Shown here piece after piece: positions 17,628-26,281 of a stretch of 64,000 bases of DNA. Location: positions 2,282,459-2,346,458 of the forward strand of contig NZ_GL379770.1 of the NCBI RefSeq assembly GCF_000143765.1, in the 5' to 3' direction. How positions within the stretch are numbered: the first letter of the stretch is position 1; each line of letters opens with the position of its first letter. The notes beneath the pieces are model-generated. The model was given only the letters and a program-made list of their open reading frames with translations, was not told the origin of the DNA and ran no database searches. This DNA is from Sphingobacterium spiritivorum ATCC 33861 (GTDB lineage: Bacteria > Bacteroidota > Bacteroidia > Sphingobacteriales > Sphingobacteriaceae). The position numbers and the translations under genes were made by a program.

Positions 17628-18932
17628 TTATAACTCTTCATCATGCTGTGTAATATCCAGCCCCAGTTTTTCTTCTTCTTCATGCACACGCAGAGGTGTG
17701 ATCAGATCCGTAATCTTGATTAGTAACAGAGAACCGAAAAATGCAAATAAGGAAACTGCGATCAATGCGACCACATGCGCCAGGAATAAACTGGTCTCCC
17801 CGAAGTACAATCCGTTAGCAGTAACCACACTATTCACATTACTATTTGCAAATACCCCCGTCAGCACCATACCAACCATACCACCCACACCATGACAAGG
17901 AAATACATCCAGCGTATCATCAATGCTGGTCTTACTGCGTAAAAACACAACCAGATTACTGACCAGGGCTGCTACAAGTCCAATGACGATCGAGTGCGGA
18001 ATACTGACAAAGCCTGCAGCCGGTGTAATCGCAACTAAACCTACTACAGCGCCTATACAGGCACCCATTGCAGAAGGTTTCTTACCTCTGATAATATCTA
18101 CAAATATCCATGCGATTGCTGCCACAGCTGAAGCTGTAGTCGTGGTCGCAAATGCATATGCTGCCAGACCGTTTGCAGCTCCTGCCGAACCGGCATTAAA
18201 TCCAAACCAGCCAAACCAAAGCAACGCTGTACCTAATATAACATAACTGATACGTGCCGGAGAATGTGTAGGGGTCTTTCTTCCTTTCAGATATACCGCC
18301 GAAGCTAATGCAGCCCATCCCGCAGACATATGCACGACTGTACCACCGGCAAAATCCAAAACACCGAATTTGGCAAGTATTCCCTCCGGATGCCATGTTG
18401 CATGCGCTAAAGGCATATAAATAAAAATACTGAACAAAATTATAAATACCATAAACGAATTGAACCGCACGCGCTCAGCAAAAGCACCGGTAATCAAAGC
18501 AGGAGTTATAATAGCGAATTTGAGTTGAAACATGGCAAACAGGACCAAAGGGACCGTAGGTAAAGCTCCCCAGGCAACATTCCCAAGCATCCCCTTCATC
18601 ATATAAAAAGTACGCGGATCGCCAATCACTCCGCCGATATCATCGCCAAATGCAAGGCTAAACCCGACAATCACCCATAATACCGAAATAATACACATAC
18701 AGATAAAGCTCTGCATCATAGTAGAGATTACATTCTTCTTGCTCACCATACCACCATAAAAGAATGCCAGACCTGGTGTCATAATCAATACAAGTGCGGA
18801 AGATGTCAATAGCCAGGCCGTATCTCCGGAATCAATCTTTATATCTGCTACATTAGTCACATCAATAGAGGGAGTTAACAAGCCTATAATGGCCAAAATT
18901 GTTAAAATAATCAATGGAACGGTTTTTTTCAT
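17628..18932 (-). CDS. amt: ammonium transporter
   Basis: Amt/Mep/Rh family channel. A signal peptide precedes eleven membrane helices. Family blocks: LVLIMTPGLAFFYGGMVSKKN, ATWHPEGILAKFGVLDFAGG with the first pore His nearby (GTVVHMSAGWAAL), the WFGWFGFNAGSA block, and the second pore His in FPCHGVGGMVG. The C-terminal tail ends TQHDEEL. No glnB/glnK gene sits beside it, unlike many amt loci. It faces away from an outer-membrane porin gene across 298 nt of very A/T-rich DNA. Confidence 0.95.
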   Translation of the reverse strand: MKKTVPLIILTILAIIGLLTPSIDVTNVADIKIDSGDTAWLLTSSALVLIMTPGLAFFYGGMVSKKNVISTMMQSFICMCIISVLWVIVGFSLAFGDDIGGVIGDPRTFYMMKGMLGNVAWGALPTVPLVLFAMFQLKFAIITPALITGAFAERVRFNSFMVFIILFSIFIYMPLAHATWHPEGILAKFGVLDFAGGTVVHMSAGWAALASAVYLKGRKTPTHSPARISYVILGTALLWFGWFGFNAGSAGAANGLAAYAFATTTTASAVAAIAWIFVDIIRGKKPSAMGACIGAVVGLVAITPAAGFVSIPHSIVIGLVAALVSNLVVFLRSKTSIDDTLDVFPCHGVGGMVGMVLTGVFANSNVNSVVTANGLYFGETSLFLAHVVALIAVSLFAFFGSLLLIKITDLITPLRVHEEEEKLGLDITQHDEEL

Positions 18933-19230
18933 AATGTTTTAATTGTTTTTAATTCAAATTTTGTTAATAATTAATGGTTTTAGATGAAAAACAGATAAAA
19001 ATTGATATGTAAAATTAAATTCAAAACAAATATATGAGCAAATATTTATAAATCAACAAATTATTTTAAATAATATTCATACATTTATAAAAAATCAACC
19101 AAAAATCTAATTAAAAACCACAAAACAGACAAAACAAAATTAAATTCACCAATTATTTAAACTAAAATTAGATGAAAAAAGGGTTTTTAGATTTAAAAAA
19201 TTAAAAAATCAACCATTTAAAACTAAAAAC
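18933..19230. promoter_or_regulatory. A/T-rich divergent control region of amt and porin genes
   Basis: A 298-nt intergenic stretch that is almost entirely A and T, with repeated runs of the AAAATTAA type. It must carry both promoters; the boxes cannot be assigned confidently against this background. No ORF. Confidence 0.55.
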
Positions 19231-20286
19231 ATGAAAAAACTAATCACTTTATCAATTATTTACCACCTATTTCTAAATTTAACCAACGCACAAGAAGAAA
19301 AATCAACATTATTAGGCCTCGAGATCTCAGGATCGGTAGATACGTATTGGAAATATGACTTCCAAAACCAACCTAACATCAAAACTTACTTCACAGAAGA
19401 CAATAATTCCGTATCTATAGGTATGGTAGATCTGGCACTGAAAAAGAAAACAGGTCGCGCTTCTTTCGTAGGCGAGCTTTCCTTTGGACCCAGGGGACAG
19501 TACAGATCTATTCTGAACGGAGATGGACAGGCTGGTGACGACAACAACAGCTTTCATATCCAAAATCTGTATGTATCCTACGATCTGACCGAAAAATTAA
19601 GCATGACCGCCGGGTTCATGGGTACATTTGTAGGGTATGAGGTTATATGCCCTTCCAACAACTTCCATTATTCTACTTCTTACCTCTTCGGAGCCGGACC
19701 GTTTCAGGATGCCGGATTAAAAGCAAACTATACGTTCTCTGAGAAAGTAGCACTAATGGTAGGAATTTTTAATGACTGGAATGTTTATCAGGATTTTAAC
19801 GGAGTTTCTCATTTTGGTTCACAACTCAGCATCATCCCGAATGAAGCGTCCAGTTTCTACCTTAATTTTCTGACAGGTTCTTCTGTTGGCGGAGTAGCAA
19901 ACTACAGTTCGGGTACACTTCTAGATCTGGTTGGAAACTACAGTTTCTCTCCACGTTTCACCCTCGGACTCAATGCAACCAACTACAATCAGAAAGGTGA
20001 TGCAGGCTATTCCGGAATTGCACTTTATCCGAGAGTAAACATCAATGAAAATATAGGTATAGGTGTACGGGGTGAATATTTCAAAACAAAAGATGCTCCT
20101 TTACTCGCTATTGAAGAAAACGAAATATGGTCAGCGACACTGAGTGGCCACCTCAGACATCAGGGTTTTTCTTTTATACCTGAAGTGCGATTCGATAACA
20201 GCAAAAACGAAATGTTTGTCAAAAAAGATCTAAGTCCCACAAAAAATGCAGGACAGTTTTCAATGGCACTCGTGTATGCATTCTAA
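19231..20286 (+). CDS. outer-membrane beta-barrel porin (BBP2-like)
   Basis: A 351-aa outer-membrane protein with a signal peptide (about 1-20, LTNAQ), alternating amphipathic strands throughout, and a C-terminal strand ending in Phe (FSMALVYAF), the outer-membrane insertion signal. The text GSVDTYWKYDFQNQP and AGFMGTFVGYEVI matches the BBP2/DUF1597 porin family. Being divergent from amt suggests it is the outer-membrane entry route for ammonium or an N-containing solute; this is inference. Confidence 0.88.
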   Translation: MKKLITLSIIYHLFLNLTNAQEEKSTLLGLEISGSVDTYWKYDFQNQPNIKTYFTEDNNSVSIGMVDLALKKKTGRASFVGELSFGPRGQYRSILNGDGQAGDDNNSFHIQNLYVSYDLTEKLSMTAGFMGTFVGYEVICPSNNFHYSTSYLFGAGPFQDAGLKANYTFSEKVALMVGIFNDWNVYQDFNGVSHFGSQLSIIPNEASSFYLNFLTGSSVGGVANYSSGTLLDLVGNYSFSPRFTLGLNATNYNQKGDAGYSGIALYPRVNINENIGIGVRGEYFKTKDAPLLAIEENEIWSATLSGHLRHQGFSFIPEVRFDNSKNEMFVKKDLSPTKNAGQFSMALVYAF

Positions 20287-20291
20287 ATAAC

Positions 20292-20322
20292 AAAGGCTGT
20301 CAGCACTATGTTGACAGCCTTT
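20292..20322. terminator. hairpin terminator between porin and ompA-like genes
   Basis: An 11-bp perfect stem (AAAGGCTGTCA / TGACAGCCTTT) with a 9-nt loop, placed between two converging genes. Confidence 0.8.
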
Positions 20323-20347
20323 ACTATAAAATTTAAAATATCTGTTC

Positions 20348-21688
20348 TTATTTACGAACACTTACAGATACTCTGCGATCTTTGATCCTGTCAGATTCAG
20401 GTGCATCTGCCGGATACCGCGCAATTTCAGATCCGTAACCTTCTGTACCTGCAACCTGCGCTCCCAGTCCCTGCTCATCTAAAAATACTTTAACAGCATT
20501 AGCACGATCCAATGACAATTTCTTGTTAAATGACTCATCCCCTGTTTTGTCCGTATATCCTCCGATCTTAACTTTCGCATCCGGGAATACTTTCAATATA
20601 GCAGCCAGATTTAATAACTGATCTCTGCTGGCAGGTAATATCTTAGCTGTCCCGGTCTCAAAATTCAGATTATCAAAATCAAACCATTTATTTTTAAGTG
20701 TATCATCCGGAAGTGCCTTATAGTCTGATTGCAGGAATTTAATCAGATTATCCTCTATCCCTCTCGGATAAGCCCGAAGCTCCTGTCCGTCAGGTAATTT
20801 CAGAATTACAGATTCTCTGTTTGATAAACCATCTGCTGCACCCAATGAGTCTGCCGGATTTGTCATAGACGATGTGTCACGACCATTGGAAGTTGAATCA
20901 GATGTACCAGCACCATTGCCTGCACAACTTTTACCAAATAAAAACCAAAGAGCCACAAGTACCAATGGTATCAGTATCCACCATAACCCGCTTGATTTCT
21001 TTACTTCTCTGACAGCTTCACGTGTATGAATAGCCGGCTCCGGATTGACTGGCGGCACAGTGAGTACAGGAGGTTCTACAACCGGAATATCTGCTGGAGG
21101 AATCCGCGTCTCTACAGCCGGACTCTGAATATCCGAATCCGCAAACAGGCTACCAAAAGCGCCCAATCCTAATCCGGCAGGCAGCGCTGCCGCAAAATTA
21201 CTTTTATTCTCATTCAGCAGATTAGAAATACTAGCTGCGTTCCAGTTGGTACCGTTATTGGTCAGACTGGCGAATACGGCAGGAAGTGCCGAACTCAGCA
21301 ACTTCTGAATAGTATCTGATTTAATCCCGATAAACCCGGAAATAGCAGAGACTACTGTATCCAGTTTACCTCCGAATATGCTTTGCAATATGTGCTGATG
21401 TTCAGGATGCTGACTATTTACATCTTCAGCAGCTCCCCCGACCGGAGCTGAACCATCAGAATTAAACCATTGCTGAAAATCAAAATTGCCAAAATGACTC
21501 TTAGCTTGTTCCAGAATAGTATTTAATCCGTTTTCATTTTCGCGTTGCAGACCTAAAAACAAAGTCGGAATGACCAGATCTGTTCCCTGCTTAAGTTGGG
21601 CAGAATCTACTCCGACTTTCCCGGATAGCTTTGAAAGTGTATCTTCATTGAAGAATGCCTTTGCGTTATTTAAGAGATTGTTTTCCAT
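20348..21688 (-). CDS. DUF937 - transmembrane - OmpA fusion protein
   Basis: A 446-aa protein of three parts. An N-terminal DUF937-like helical domain (about 1-185) has no signal peptide and should lie in the cytoplasm. A Pro-rich linker and one membrane helix (about 234-252, LWWILIPLVLVALWFLFG) follow. The C-terminal OmpA/MotB domain (about 340-446) with DFDNLNFETGTAKILP and the peptidoglycan-binding region VKIGGYTDKTGDESFNKKLS (NxxLSxxRAxxV pattern) faces the periplasm. It could tie an inner-membrane or cytoplasmic assembly to the cell wall. Confidence 0.9.
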   Translation of the reverse strand: MENNLLNNAKAFFNEDTLSKLSGKVGVDSAQLKQGTDLVIPTLFLGLQRENENGLNTILEQAKSHFGNFDFQQWFNSDGSAPVGGAAEDVNSQHPEHQHILQSIFGGKLDTVVSAISGFIGIKSDTIQKLLSSALPAVFASLTNNGTNWNAASISNLLNENKSNFAAALPAGLGLGAFGSLFADSDIQSPAVETRIPPADIPVVEPPVLTVPPVNPEPAIHTREAVREVKKSSGLWWILIPLVLVALWFLFGKSCAGNGAGTSDSTSNGRDTSSMTNPADSLGAADGLSNRESVILKLPDGQELRAYPRGIEDNLIKFLQSDYKALPDDTLKNKWFDFDNLNFETGTAKILPASRDQLLNLAAILKVFPDAKVKIGGYTDKTGDESFNKKLSLDRANAVKVFLDEQGLGAQVAGTEGYGSEIARYPADAPESDRIKDRRVSVSVRK

Positions 21689-21789
21689 AATATTGATCCA
21701 TTGTCTAATAAACTAATTAACAATCAGCACGATATTTTGTTTGATACAGGTCCGGTCCAGCATTTAATATTACCTTAACACTAATGCAT

Positions 21790-21797
21790 TATCTTTG
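21790..21797 (+). promoter_or_regulatory. -7 promoter box of the alkaline phosphatase gene
   Basis: TATCTTTG matches TAnnTTTG, 47 nt before the preferred ATG at 21844. No evident Pho-type repeat upstream. Confidence 0.5.
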
Positions 21798-21843
21798 ACA
21801 ACAGCATTCTATATTAATGAAAACCGATACACAGATTCATAAC

Positions 21844-23256
21844 ATGAAAAAACTATCCTTATTATTTGCATTATCCATCCTCAGCTTTCATCTGGCTTTT
21901 GCTCAACAAAAACCTAAATACATTTTCTTTATGATCGGTGATGGAATGGGTTTAAATCAGGTCAATCTTACGGAAATGTATCTTGCCGAACGGGAAGGAC
22001 GTATTGGTATTTCACCGCTCGTATTTACAGGCTTCCCTGTTGCATCCTTTGCCACCTCTTACTCTACTTCTAACGGTGTAACAGACTCCGGTGCCGGCGG
22101 CACAGCTCTGGCTGTAGGAAATAAAACCAAAAATGGTGTGATCGGTATGGACAGCACCAAAACAAAACCCTTAAAAAGCATTGCCTACCTTGCTAAAGAA
22201 AAAGGCATGAAGGTCGGCATCACCACAAGTGTAAGTATAGACCATGCTACACCAGCTTCTTTCTATGCTCATCAGCCGGACCGGGATATGTATTACGAAA
22301 TTGCACAAGATATTCTCCAATCGGATTTTGACTTTTTCGGAGGATCCGGATTCTTAAAACCTGAACAGAATTTCAAAAAGGAAAAAGTAACTCCTATTAC
22401 TCAAATCTTACAAAAGGGAGGTTACTCTCTAGTGGAAGGCTATCAGGAGTATAAAACGCTTAAAAACAAAGCCGGAAAAATAATATTATCCAATAACAAA
22501 GGAGCAGATCAGGTATCTTTAAAATATGCAATTGATCAAAATCCAAATGATCTGACACTGAAACAGATTACTTCAGCAGCAATTGAATCGCTGACAGAAG
22601 AAAACAACAACGGATTTTTCCTGATGGTAGAAGGTGGGAAAATCGACTGGGCTTGTCATTCCAATGACGGAGCAACTGCAGTAAAGGAAGTGTTGGATTT
22701 TAATGAAGCTGTAAAGGAAGCCTTCGATTTCTATAAAAAATATCCGGAAGAAACTCTGATCATTGTTACTGCCGATCATGAAACCGGCGGAATGACACTT
22801 GGAACAGGAAGCTCCAGGTTATCTTTTAAAAATCTGGAATTACAGAAAAAATCACAAAGTGAATTATCTGCACAGATTTCCAAATTGAGAATCTCAAATC
22901 CTAAAACAACATGGGATGAGGTTAAACAATTGCTTTCGGATCAACTCGGACTATGGTCTGTCATCAAAGTAAGCAAGGCTGATGAACAAAATATGCATGA
23001 AACCTATCTGCGCAGTTTTGTAAACCACGAGACACAGGAATCCAAAAGTCTCTATGCTACTGACGATAAATTAGCGACTCTGGCTGTGAAAGTATTAAAT
23101 GATGCCTCTACTCTGGGATGGGGTTCCGGAAATCACTCAGCAAGCTATATTCCGATATTTGCGATAGGAAGCGGCAGTGAATTATTCACCCACAAAATGG
23201 AAAATACAGATATTCCTAAAAAAGTGGCTAAGTTGTTAAATGCTCAGCTGGATTGA
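21844..23256 (+). CDS. alkaline phosphatase, secreted
   Basis: Metal-dependent phosphomonoesterase of the PhoA superfamily. Signal peptide (MKKLSLLFALSILSFHLAFA), first metal ligand FMIGDGMG, nucleophile Ser in GVTDSGAGGTALAVG, metal ligands DHATPASFYAH, VEGGKIDWACHSND, ADHETGG and the late His in GNHSASYIP. The frame begins at 21817, but the ATG at 21844 leads straight into the signal peptide and is preferred (470 aa). Probably releases phosphate in the periplasm or outside. Followed by a strong terminator. Confidence 0.94.
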   Translation: MKKLSLLFALSILSFHLAFAQQKPKYIFFMIGDGMGLNQVNLTEMYLAEREGRIGISPLVFTGFPVASFATSYSTSNGVTDSGAGGTALAVGNKTKNGVIGMDSTKTKPLKSIAYLAKEKGMKVGITTSVSIDHATPASFYAHQPDRDMYYEIAQDILQSDFDFFGGSGFLKPEQNFKKEKVTPITQILQKGGYSLVEGYQEYKTLKNKAGKIILSNNKGADQVSLKYAIDQNPNDLTLKQITSAAIESLTEENNNGFFLMVEGGKIDWACHSNDGATAVKEVLDFNEAVKEAFDFYKKYPEETLIIVTADHETGGMTLGTGSSRLSFKNLELQKKSQSELSAQISKLRISNPKTTWDEVKQLLSDQLGLWSVIKVSKADEQNMHETYLRSFVNHETQESKSLYATDDKLATLAVKVLNDASTLGWGSGNHSASYIPIFAIGSGSELFTHKMENTDIPKKVAKLLNAQLD

Positions 23257-23270
23257 GTATTTACTTTATA

Positions 23271-23305
23271 AATAAGAAAAGCTCCATAAAGGAGCTTTTC
23301 TTATT
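23271..23305. terminator. hairpin terminator after alkaline phosphatase
   Basis: A 15-bp perfect stem (AATAAGAAAAGCTCC, loop ATAAA, complement) with an A/T-rich base, suited to both converging transcripts. Confidence 0.9.
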
Positions 23306-23360
23306 TATTTTCAGTTCTTTTTATACATGATGAATGCAAGGGGAATGTTTTTTACAAACC

Positions 23361-23768
23361 TTACAACTGAAACCACCTTGGAACAACAAATTCTTCAGCC
23401 AGGTGTGCAAGTCTGTATTGCGTGTAATTATGCTGATCTACCCACACCGCTTCTTCTAATTCAGCCTGCGGACTCACTTCTTTAATTTCAGATAACATGA
23501 GTTTGAATACGTGCCCCACTACTGTTGTATTAGCTTCATTTACCGCTTCAGCTTCATGCGTCCCCAGAAAAAGCAGCTCTTGCGCAACTACCGTCAACCC
23601 TATCTCCTCTTCTATCTCCCGGCACACAGTGTTGACAAATGTTTCTCCCTCTTCTACCTTACCTCCGGGTAACTGATAATACTCAGATCCTTTTTTACGA
23701 ACCAGCAACAATTGCATTGCAGGACTCAGCACCATAGCAGCGCATATTTCGATTCTGTTTTTCTTCAA
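23361..23768 (-). CDS. NUDIX hydrolase
   Basis: A small pyrophosphohydrolase. The Nudix box is complete: GGKVEEGETFVNTVCREIEE followed by EIGL (GX5EX7REUXEEXGU). 135 aa, single domain. The N-terminal part (AAMVLSPAMQLLLVRKKGSEYYQLPGG, split here) is typical of house-cleaning members such as MutT-like enzymes acting on nucleotides. Sixteen nt downstream of the deacetylase stop it is not; the deacetylase gene begins at 24723 and ends 17 nt before this gene's start, so both may share one transcript. Confidence 0.9.
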   Translation of the reverse strand: MKKNRIEICAAMVLSPAMQLLLVRKKGSEYYQLPGGKVEEGETFVNTVCREIEEEIGLTVVAQELLFLGTHEAEAVNEANTTVVGHVFKLMLSEIKEVSPQAELEEAVWVDQHNYTQYRLAHLAEEFVVPRWFQL

Positions 23769-23784
23769 AAGACGTAACCCGCTA

Positions 23785-24723
23785 TTAGTATTTTACCGGA
23801 TAATCACGCATATGTTCGAAATGATAGTTCGGGTTAGACTTTAAACTGTCAATAAGATCAGATAACAATTTCTGCCCTTTTCGATTTTGGAACATATCAT
23901 CATGCATTAATAACACAACATTATTGGCCGTAAATGAATCTTTCTTCTTCAATCTGTTTTTCATACGCTGATAGATTTCATTAACAGATTGCACGGGCTT
24001 TCCTGTTAGTCCGTGGATTTTCCACTCTACATCCCATCCCATGATTTCATATCCGTTAGCATAAAGCAAATCTGCAGTACTTGTACCACTCTGTAAATCA
24101 ATTCTTCTTCTGTCTTTAAAATACCAGATGTTACGTCCTGGCATACGGGTAATTTTATATTTTAAGGCTAAATCAGCTTCATTTTTCTCAAAATCAGAAA
24201 ACGCGTGATTCGGATTGCTGTAAAAAACACTGAATTTGTTATTGGCATGTGTATAACTATGGTTATAACAATCAACCAAGGGGTTATTATAATATCTCAG
24301 ATAATCTTTTTTGAGTCTTTTACTCATATTTGCGTGTTTACCGATCAGGAACACATTAATCTTAATATTCTTTGCTGTAGCAATGGAATCAATTGCTGAA
24401 CTTCCGATCAATGGTCCGTCATCAAAAGTCAGGTAGATATGCTTAGGAAGGCTATCAAGCTTCGCATTAATAGAGTCTCGTTGTGCTTTAGTTAGCTTAG
24501 CTTTATCAACAGGCTCTTTTTTCTTAACCGAATCTATGGTTAACGTATCTTTTTTTGTCTGAATCTCTTTTTTTTCGGTATTATGCTCTTCCTTTTTTGT
24601 TACCGAATCCTGATGTTCAACAGTAGAAGTTTTTTGAGAAGACTGATTATTTCCGCAGGACTGAGTACTTAAAACAAGTACTGATAGCGCCATTCCTGCC
24701 ACCACATTTCCAATTAATCGCAT
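23785..24723 (-). CDS. polysaccharide deacetylase, envelope-anchored
   Basis: NodB-homology carbohydrate esterase (CE4-like). The N-terminus is a signal peptide ending at a cysteine (LSTQSCGNN), probably a lipoprotein site, followed by a charged Lys/Glu/Thr linker to about residue 85. Catalytic motifs: TFDDGP (motif 1, metal Asp) and YNHSYTHANN (motif 2, metal His pair), then GRNIWYFKDRR (motif 3) and MGWDVEWKIHG, LLMHDD. Likely removes N-acetyl groups from peptidoglycan or an exopolysaccharide. It may form an operon with the NUDIX gene. Confidence 0.9.
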   Translation of the reverse strand: MRLIGNVVAGMALSVLVLSTQSCGNNQSSQKTSTVEHQDSVTKKEEHNTEKKEIQTKKDTLTIDSVKKKEPVDKAKLTKAQRDSINAKLDSLPKHIYLTFDDGPLIGSSAIDSIATAKNIKINVFLIGKHANMSKRLKKDYLRYYNNPLVDCYNHSYTHANNKFSVFYSNPNHAFSDFEKNEADLALKYKITRMPGRNIWYFKDRRRIDLQSGTSTADLLYANGYEIMGWDVEWKIHGLTGKPVQSVNEIYQRMKNRLKKKDSFTANNVVLLMHDDMFQNRKGQKLLSDLIDSLKSNPNYHFEHMRDYPVKY

Positions 24724-24825
24724 TTAATATTATTTTTATATTAGACTTTTTAATAAAAGTTACGCAAAAATAACATATTAAATCTGACTTATCTAATTTC
24801 AAAGAAAAGTTGTTTCAAAAAACAA

Positions 24826-24854
24826 CAAAGGAATCCTGATTAAGGATTCCTTTG
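24826..24854. terminator. hairpin terminator
   Basis: A 12-bp perfect stem (CAAAGGAATCCT, loop GATTA, complement) 29 nt past the stop of the His-rich secreted protein. Confidence 0.8.
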
Positions 24855-24882
24855 CTAATGAAATTATAAATTTACAAGCGGA

Positions 24883-25368
24883 TTAGTCATGATGACGTCC
24901 TTTATTTTTTCCACGGTGTTTATTTCCTTTATGGTTATCCTTACGATCGTGACGATCATAACGATCCCGGTCATGACGATCCGAACGACCTCTACCGTCT
25001 CTTAAATTCACCTGACTGTAATTACCCGAGTATCTATGATAGCGCTCATGATAATGGTTGTGCCGATGCCATGGGTTGTGATCATTTACCACTACCTTAT
25101 ACGTTCTGTACATATTATAACGACGGTATTTGCTCGGCAAACTACTTCTGGTCACCCATCTGTTTCCATGGTAATAAGTATAGCGACGATGCACAACATC
25201 ATAATATACATCCATTTCCGGCATATAATAGTAACGGACATAATCGTATCCTACTGGTCCCCAAAGTGGTTGACTTCCGATATTGACATTGATACGAACC
25301 TGAGCCTGAGACGGAGTGAAAGAGAAGATCCCTCCGATAAGCAATGTAATGTAAAGTAATTTTTTCAT
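24883..25368 (-). CDS. secreted Tyr/His/Arg-rich protein
   Basis: About 161 aa. The ATG at 25368 (MKKLLYITLLIGG) is chosen over the longer frame: it leads straight into a signal peptide ending PSQAQ, and GGAGGG lies 6-11 nt before it, a rare good ribosome site for this phylum. The mature protein has a Tyr-rich middle (DYVRYYYMPEMDVYYD) and a low-complexity tail of HDR/KHRGK repeats, strongly basic and His-rich. It could bind metal, nucleic acid or cell-wall polymers. Family of short secreted Bacteroidota proteins; no known activity. Confidence 0.82.
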   Translation of the reverse strand: MKKLLYITLLIGGIFSFTPSQAQVRINVNIGSQPLWGPVGYDYVRYYYMPEMDVYYDVVHRRYTYYHGNRWVTRSSLPSKYRRYNMYRTYKVVVNDHNPWHRHNHYHERYHRYSGNYSQVNLRDGRGRSDRHDRDRYDRHDRKDNHKGNKHRGKNKGRHHD

Positions 25369-25507
25369 GGAACCCTCCCTCTTTAATGTTTTTCTAATGT
25401 TTGTGTTTACTCTTTGTTCTTTATGACTGTCTGTTATTTGCAAAAGATTAATCGAAGTAAAAGACAAAGTGACAATTCACTGATAATGTGCACATTATTT
25501 TATCAAT

Positions 25508-25550
25508 TACCCTCTCTGACCTGCTGGCATCTCTCCTTAATAAGGAGAGA
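25508..25550. repeat. CTCTCC/GGAGAG palindromic repeat, copy 1
   Basis: Core CATCTCTCCTTAATAAGGAG with flanking CCTCTCTGACCTGC: an inverted repeat of the family that recurs at 25.67, 26.09, 27.92, 62.3 and 62.8 kb. Confidence 0.75.
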
Positions 25551-25603
25551 ACTATATAAGCAGTTGGCGGGTTAGATAAGACCAAACAACTTAACATCTC
25601 ATG

Positions 25604-25647
25604 CGTTTGCTGGTGTCCTCGCCAGCAATTGAGATCAAGCAAACGGA
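25604..25647. repeat. nested stem-loop between repeat copies
   Basis: CGTTTGCT pairs with AGCAAACG, and inside lies GCTGG...CCAGC, giving a nested hairpin between repeat copies 1 and 2. No ORF. Confidence 0.5.
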
Positions 25648-25668
25648 ACAGCATAACCTGATTCCCCA

Positions 25669-25716
25669 ATCTCTCTGCCCTTGCGGGCATCTCTCCTTAG
25701 GAAGGAGAGAATAACT
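25669..25716. repeat. CTCTCC/GGAGAG palindromic repeat, copy 2
   Basis: CTCTCTGCCCTTGCGGGCAT followed by CTCTCCTTAGGAAGGAGAG: two adjacent palindromes (GCCCTTGCGGGC and CTCTCCTT...AAGGAGAG). Confidence 0.8.
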
Positions 25717-25810
25717 ATCAAACAAAAGGTTGCTTCTTCTTTCTAAGGAGATAAACAGACAAAAGTTATAATATCTTTAATATAAACAATAGTTTTTAAA
25801 AGCTGAACCT

Positions 25811-25850
25811 ATTCCCTCTCATTTTTAAGGAAAGGGCTAGGGAGAGGTTC
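25811..25850. repeat. degenerate CTCTCC-type repeat, copy 3
   Basis: CCCTCTC...GGGAGAGG arms around TTTTTAAGGAAAGGGC; a worn or alternative end of the same family. Confidence 0.55.
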
Positions 25851-25954
25851 TAATACTCAAAATATAAAAGTCCTGGTTAAAAAACTCAAATCAACCAGGC
25901 TATTTAACAACGTCATTTGGCGTCCCCCCAAATGATAAACCGGAATATCATACT

Positions 25955-26138
25955 GCCGGTGAGGGCACCGACAGACGCAGCCATGAGTACTCATCATAAC
26001 TAAGGATATCCTCTCTCCTTTCAGGTTTAAAGGAGAACCTGTTTGGACTAGTCGGAGGATTAGGGCGAGGTCTTGAACTTATATAAATCAACCTCTCTGC
26101 CCTGCGGGCATCTCTCCTTAACAAGGAGAGAATAACTA
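25955..26138. repeat. composite repeat, left of the M20 peptidase gene
   Basis: About 180 nt. Begins with GCCGGTGAGGGCACCGACAG and the perfect palindrome ATGAGTACTCAT, then an inner hairpin (CTCCTTTCAGG...AAGGAG), then GTCGGAGGATTAGGGCGAGG, ending in the CTCTCTGCCC/GGAGAG core. A second, same-oriented copy lies at 28027-28196. Confidence 0.85.
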
Positions 26139-26281
26139 TAAATGAAAAGTCGTAGTCTTCCTAAGGAGAACTTTATTATATTTGATTATAATCGATTATC
26201 TCTCAGAGCAGCATATGATACATAAAAGATATGCAACTCCTTGAGAACATATAGTATCCGTATTCTCCAAATTCCAGATCT

